Positions 40,603 to 44,730 of a stretch of DNA of 44,730 nucleotides are shown here, in pieces. The notes beneath the pieces were generated by a model. That model was not told the origin of the DNA and made no database searches. It saw only the letters and a program-made list of their open reading frames with translations. Where the stretch lies: positions 1-44,730 of the forward strand of contig JAEXOY010000029.1 in assembly GCA_023439045.1 (NCBI GenBank), written 5' to 3'. This DNA is from Bacillota bacterium. Lineage in GTDB: Bacteria > Bacillota > Clostridia > Acetivibrionales > DSM-1351. The position numbers and the translations under genes are program-made. Within the stretch, counting starts at the first letter, position 1. Each line of letters starts with the position of its first letter.

Positions 40603-43026
40603 TTATTCAAACTTCATTGACTGCCATATTTTATCAAATACCTGTTTACTATAGTCCGAATATCGTATATCTGTAACATTAAAATAAACACTATATAGGT
40701 AGCCATTTTTATTTATTATATAGCAAATCTCCTTATAATTGTAGTAAGATTTAGGATTATCAACGTTGTAGATGTATTTCTTTACTGAAGTGCCTTTATC
40801 TGAAAGAGTTTCAGATGATTCAAGTTTATATATTGAAGAACTAAACTTATTAGTTTCAAAGATAGAACAAAGCTCACTGAGGCTCTTTGTAGTTGGCATT
40901 ACAATCATTTCCATATAAAGACCTTCATTTAAACTGTAGTAGCATACGTCATCTGAGTTGTTATTAATATCACTATCTGGCACCCAAACAGAAGGTAATT
41001 TCATTGACCACATATACTTACTATTTGACAATGTCTTAACACTAGAACTTTGCAAATCACCCTGGTCAACAAGTTTCCCAAGTTTTTTTGTATCAGGTTC
41101 GGTAAACTTAAAGGAACTTACCATATTGTCGATTTTCTGTTTATCCCCCGATGTGTATGTCTTATCCGTCATAGAAGTAACGATATTATACCTATAATTT
41201 TTACCTATAAATATATACCATGCATCATGCACCAATTGACCCTTAATGTTATAAGTTATCTCAATTTTCTTTGCATTTACTCCAGATATTTTCATGCTCT
41301 GGGGTTGGCTTATCTGTACAAGATTAGTATTATAAACCTTTTTAAAATAATTCATTTTGTCCTCAACTAGGCTATCAAGTGTGGAATTATCAATTGAATA
41401 CATATATATATACATATATGTGTCATCATCTTTTGCAAATTCTATTATATTTTTCTTATCTGTATATGTAATGTCATACCATGTAGGCAATACTTCAACA
41501 GACCATTTTAAAGTATCACTTTTATAGGTTCTTGTTCCATTACTATTAACAGTTGATAAATCTCTTGTATCTTTATTTGCTGTAAATGAGGTTTTGAAGG
41601 AATCCAATAAATTTTCGCAGGTTTGGCTATTAAACACTTTGTTTTCGGCAGAATATGATAGAACATAATATTTATTATTTACCGTAAATATTCTTTCAAC
41701 ACAAGTATACTCATCATTTGAAAAGCTGATTACCCCATATTCCTGATTATTCTTTTTTTTCTTTTCAACCTCATTGAGTGTATACTTTGATACATATTCT
41801 AGTCTATTAGACATAATACTATCTAAATCCGCATCTTCCTTATTATCAAATATGTATATATATAGAATGATATCGTCCTTTGCAGAAGAGTATACCAGTC
41901 TTGTGTTATCAAAATCTGCTTCTACTAATGTCATATCTTTTGGTTTTGACATACTCCATTTGTAGAAGCTGTCCCCAATTATACTCTTTGAAGTATCTCC
42001 AAAAATGTCATTATAATCATCAATTTTATCTTCGTCCTTAGATGAAGATGATTGTGACTGATCAAACTTTATTGATTTGATAATTTTATCTATAGCCTTT
42101 GTGTTTTTGTCATTATATAAGTATTTTGTTATCCCTATTAAAAAGCAGTATACATAATCATTATATTCTACTAAATACGTATAAGCAATGTTGCCTTCAG
42201 GGCTTTGTATTACATACTTAAAAGCATTATTTCCAGATATAAGTAATTTTTCTTGAGACAATACTTTTTTTCCCGAGTCAGAATTTTTTAAGTTCTCGCA
42301 TGCTTGTGTCAATGTCTGTTTATTTCTCATAGTAATCATTATTGCAGTACTATCTACAATTGAGTAAATATTGTATGAAGTAGTTACCCAATTAACTGGT
42401 ATATTTAATGAAAATCCTAAATCATCTGATTTAATGTTTTTATATTGACCGCAATCAATCTGAGGTGAATAATCAATTAATTTACCAACCACTTTCGTAT
42501 CGGGCTCAGTAAATTTAAATGAGGAAATATATTTTTCGGCGTTGGTTTTATTAGTAGAACTTTTAAATTCCGAATTCTTGATGCTATACGTTATCTGATA
42601 CTTATAACTTTTTCCTACAAATAATGCGTTACAAACAACCACATCAAATTCATCATCGTTTTTTATACTCGTATATAGCTTTATACAATTCTTCCCATTT
42701 ATCGTTGTTTTCTCAGTTTTTATTAGTTTAACACAACTGGTATTATAATCAGTCTTAAACTGGTTCTTTTTGATCTCTGCCCACTTTTCAAGAGTCATTC
42801 CTTTATCAAGAGAAGACATATATATAAAAAATGGTTCATTATCTTTTTTAGAGAATATAATATTGTTTTGTTCATTTGTTGAAGCTGTATAACCACTTGG
42901 AGGAGTAATAGAAATACCTAGCTTTGCATTTGAGTAAACAGTTGGTTTTGCAGTTGCTGCATTGGTAGCCCCAAGACTTGAAAAAACAAACGTTAATACC
43001 AATAAGAAAGATAAAAATTTTTTCAT
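40603..43026 (-). CDS. Secreted protein of five tandem domains, unknown function
   Basis: 807 residues. Signal peptide (1-24, MKKFLSFLLVLTFVFSSLG then A-x-A cleavage), then five diverged copies of one domain of about 150 residues. Each begins with a short Trp/aromatic motif (LGISITPPSGY, LGFSLNIPVNWV, YKWSMSKPKDM, LKWSVEVLPTWY, YMWSMKLPSVWV) and ends with a SFKF-like strand; copies 1 and 4 end alike in SSFKFTEPDTK. By pattern this could be the PsbP/Mog1-like fold, seen only by eye. No catalytic motif or wall anchor. It follows the HtrA gene by 22 bases, so the two are co-transcribed. Confidence 0.8.
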   Translation of the reverse strand: MKKFLSFLLVLTFVFSSLGATNAATAKPTVYSNAKLGISITPPSGYTASTNEQNNIIFSKKDNEPFFIYMSSLDKGMTLEKWAEIKKNQFKTDYNTSCVKLIKTEKTTINGKNCIKLYTSIKNDDEFDVVVCNALFVGKSYKYQITYSIKNSEFKSSTNKTNAEKYISSFKFTEPDTKVVGKLIDYSPQIDCGQYKNIKSDDLGFSLNIPVNWVTTSYNIYSIVDSTAIMITMRNKQTLTQACENLKNSDSGKKVLSQEKLLISGNNAFKYVIQSPEGNIAYTYLVEYNDYVYCFLIGITKYLYNDKNTKAIDKIIKSIKFDQSQSSSSKDEDKIDDYNDIFGDTSKSIIGDSFYKWSMSKPKDMTLVEADFDNTRLVYSSAKDDIILYIYIFDNKEDADLDSIMSNRLEYVSKYTLNEVEKKKKNNQEYGVISFSNDEYTCVERIFTVNNKYYVLSYSAENKVFNSQTCENLLDSFKTSFTANKDTRDLSTVNSNGTRTYKSDTLKWSVEVLPTWYDITYTDKKNIIEFAKDDDTYMYIYMYSIDNSTLDSLVEDKMNYFKKVYNTNLVQISQPQSMKISGVNAKKIEITYNIKGQLVHDAWYIFIGKNYRYNIVTSMTDKTYTSGDKQKIDNMVSSFKFTEPDTKKLGKLVDQGDLQSSSVKTLSNSKYMWSMKLPSVWVPDSDINNNSDDVCYYSLNEGLYMEMIVMPTTKSLSELCSIFETNKFSSSIYKLESSETLSDKGTSVKKYIYNVDNPKSYYNYKEICYIINKNGYLYSVYFNVTDIRYSDYSKQVFDKIWQSMKFE

Positions 43027-43048
43027 AACACTCTGTCTCCTATTTTAA

Positions 43049-44182
43049 TTATTTTTCAGTGACCTGTACCGATATTTTGATTGTTTTACTCTCTCTTTTA
43101 ATCTCAAGAGTTATTTTGTCATTAGGCTTAATTTTTTTCATAAATTCATTGTAATCAACAATAGTATTTATGGGTGATGAATTTATCTTGAGTAAAATAT
43201 CGTCCTCCTGAAGTCCAGAAACATCTGCAGGAGAATCATCTTCAATACTATCAATTAACAGCCCATTATTTGTTGGTAACCCTATTTCGGCTACAAAATC
43301 CTCTTTGAAAATTGCTCCAAGGTATGCCCTTTTTACGTACCCATACTTTTCAAAATTTTCAAGAACATATTTGACAGTATTTATAGGAATAGAAAATCCT
43401 ATCCCTTCAATGCCTGTACCTGAAAACTTATTTGAGTTTATACCAATGACATGGCCTTTAAGATTAACCAGAGGTCCCCCACTATTACCAGGATTTATGG
43501 ATGCATCGGTTTGAATCAATTTATAAGAGCTTCCAATACCTCTATTTATACCACTTACAATGCCAATTGATGCTGAGTTCCTAAGCGAAAAAGAAATGGG
43601 TGTTCCAATTGCTATTACAGTCTTTCCACTGACTATTTCGTCCTCCGTACCCAACTGTGCTACTGGTAGCTTGGTCTTATTTATTTTTACTACAGCTAAA
43701 TCAGACTCATAATCTATGTATTGTAACTTTGCCTTATAACCATTACCATCATTTAATACAACAACAATTGTTTTCATATCAGAAACCACATGAGCATTTG
43801 TAAGGATACTTCCATCACTCTTTATAATAACTCCTGTTCCATGAGCTATGTTGCTGCTACTTATATCCGAACCGCCTGAGTTAATGGTTCCAATTATTCC
43901 TACAACCGAAGGGCTTACCTTTTTAATTATCTCTGGAATTATTACATCATTCTGATAGGAGTTTACCTTAATTGTGTTTGTTGAATCGACACTTGCCTCG
44001 GCACCAAGGTATTTTGAAAATGAAACTGGATCAACGTACGTCTTACCATTTACCGTGACTGTATTAATATCCTTGATAGGTTTGCCATCAATAACAATAC
44101 TAACGTTTGCTGCAAAAACCACTGTTAAAGAGTTAATAAAAAGTACTAATACTACAAGCGTAAAGCATAATATCTTTTTCAT
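43049..44182 (-). CDS. Secreted HtrA-type serine protease with PDZ
   Basis: 377 residues. Signal peptide (1-24), a truncated copper-amine-oxidase N-terminal-like domain (about 26-72: IVIDGKPIKDINTVTVNGKT, then YVDPVSFSKYLGA), the trypsin-like core with the triad H in LTNAHVV, D in YESDLAVV and S in NPGNSGGPLV, and a C-terminal PDZ domain (about 290-375: LQEDDILLKINSSPIN). The signal appears cleavable, so the protein is probably released rather than membrane-anchored. ATG at 44182 behind GGGGGATC. First gene of a two-gene operon with the five-domain protein. Confidence 0.92.
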   Translation of the reverse strand: MKKILCFTLVVLVLFINSLTVVFAANVSIVIDGKPIKDINTVTVNGKTYVDPVSFSKYLGAEASVDSTNTIKVNSYQNDVIIPEIIKKVSPSVVGIIGTINSGGSDISSSNIAHGTGVIIKSDGSILTNAHVVSDMKTIVVVLNDGNGYKAKLQYIDYESDLAVVKINKTKLPVAQLGTEDEIVSGKTVIAIGTPISFSLRNSASIGIVSGINRGIGSSYKLIQTDASINPGNSGGPLVNLKGHVIGINSNKFSGTGIEGIGFSIPINTVKYVLENFEKYGYVKRAYLGAIFKEDFVAEIGLPTNNGLLIDSIEDDSPADVSGLQEDDILLKINSSPINTIVDYNEFMKKIKPNDKITLEIKRESKTIKISVQVTEK

Positions 44183-44321
44183 TATGTGATCCCCCTGTAC
44201 TTAAGGTATTATTTCATATTTGCTTAAAAATGTCAATTAAGTCAAAATAAACCTAAATCTAGAATATCTAAAAACTGTACTCGTAAATAAACGTGGATTG
44301 TCCGAAACTTGCGTTAATGTA

Positions 44322-44369
44322 CCAAAAATAAAAAACTGCCTTAACGGATAATTTCATCCATTAAGGCAG
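44322..44369 (-). terminator. Terminator after serS
   Basis: Minus strand CTGCCTTAATGGAT / TTATCCGTTAAGGCAG (44336-44369), a long stem with loop GAAA, followed by TTTTTTATTTTT. It ends serS before the HtrA promoter region (44183-44321), which is AT-rich. Confidence 0.88.
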
Positions 44370-44383
44370 GTTAACGAGCAATA

Positions 44384-44730
44384 TTATCTTATAACCTTCA
44401 TGCCACCCATATATGGCTGCAAAGCAACCGGTATATTAATTGAGCCATCTTCATTGAGATTGTTCTCGCGGAATGCAATAAGCATTCTTGGTGGAGCAAC
44501 AACGGTATTGTTCAATGTATGAGCATAGTATTTACCCTCCTGCCCATCAACACGAATCTTAAGACGTCTAGCCTGAGCATCTCCTAAGTTTGAACAGCTT
44601 CCAACCTCGAAGTATTTTTGCTGTCTTGGTGACCAGGCCTCAATATCTATAGATTTAACCTTCAAATCAGCTAGATCTCCTGAGCAGCACTCAAGAGTTC
44701 TCACTGGAATATCCATTGACCTGAACAAGT
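44384..44730 (-). CDS. serS: Seryl-tRNA synthetase, C-terminal part (cut by window edge)
   Basis: Charges tRNA-Ser with serine. Only the last 115 or so codons lie in the window. They hold the class II motif region CSGDLADLKVKSIDIEAWSP, EVGSCSNLGDAQARRLKIR (serine-tRNA synthetase pattern of motif 2/3) and the end GSINIPVALQPYMGGMKVIR. The form VVAPPRMLIAFRE in place of the usual motif 3 wording (GSGLAVGRTLVAI) suggests a diverged SerRS type; function is still likely. A ribosome site cannot be seen. Confidence 0.9.
   Translation of the reverse strand, partial: LFRSMDIPVRTLECCSGDLADLKVKSIDIEAWSPRQQKYFEVGSCSNLGDAQARRLKIRVDGQEGKYYAHTLNNTVVAPPRMLIAFRENNLNEDGSINIPVALQPYMGGMKVIR

Noticed and set aside
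40431..40676. Plus-strand ORF over the helicase start, and similar long antisense frames over other genes
   Set aside because: They lack ribosome sites, have compositions expected of antisense frames, and overlap well-supported genes.

Overview
The window reads as chromosome of an anaerobic, spore-forming, low-GC Clostridia member, most like the cellulolytic Ruminiclostridium/Acetivibrio type. This is inferred from gene content, not from a search. The signs are AT-rich DNA with strong AGGAGG ribosome sites, spoVS under a textbook SigH promoter, a GerMN-like protein, indolepyruvate:ferredoxin oxidoreductase, FapR-controlled fatty-acid genes, and secreted proteins with Big2 and copper-amine-oxidase-type domains. 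Most of the first 21 kb lies on the minus strand. I see no rRNA, tRNA, CRISPR array or prophage.

Layout. 1-127: edge of an insertion sequence (start of a transposase, with a hairpin over its ribosome site). 247-3713: a five-gene operon of ECF sigma factor, two small membrane proteins, ABC ATPase and ABC permease, organised like Bacillus sigY-yxlCDEFG. 3762-6050: spoVS, a radical SAM gene and rnc. 6368-12760: fatty-acid/phospholipid cluster fapR-plsX-fabH-fabD-fabG-acpP-fabF, with a FapR operator in front of fapR and a separate promoter and terminator around acpP; no enoyl-ACP reductase gene is present. 12857-21391: pgsA, rimO, recX, recA (LexA box), murJ and cinA, interrupted between recX and recA by a plus-strand secreted Big2 gene and a decayed cell-surface repeat fragment.

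21709-26279 is a plus-strand MoxR ATPase / DUF58 / transglutaminase operon, followed by an NAD-dependent epimerase-like gene. 27666-32782 (minus) is an aryl-acid metabolism operon, iorA-iorB-paaK plus an ACT-domain protein, with a GerMN-like gene between. Then come a tiny orphan gene with its own terminator, a Xer-type recombinase, an LCP-family cell-wall ligase, comFB, aroE and a YqeG-type phosphatase. 38072-40585 is a PD-(D/E)XK nuclease fused to a DinG/XPD-type helicase that carries an in-frame 39-bp tandem repeat. 40603-44182 is a secreted HtrA protease next to an 807-residue secreted protein built of five diverged copies of one domain. The window ends inside serS.

How it works together. 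Four regulatory inputs can be read directly: FapR (fatty acids), LexA (recA), SigH (spoVS) and a probable autoregulated ECF sigma promoter. Intergenic spaces are unusually rich in short tandem repeats with periods of about 14, 16, 24, 28 and 59 bp. The least explained content is the HtrA plus five-domain secreted pair, the repeat-expanded helicase, the dyad over the acpP promoter, and the 59-bp repeats between iorA and iorB.
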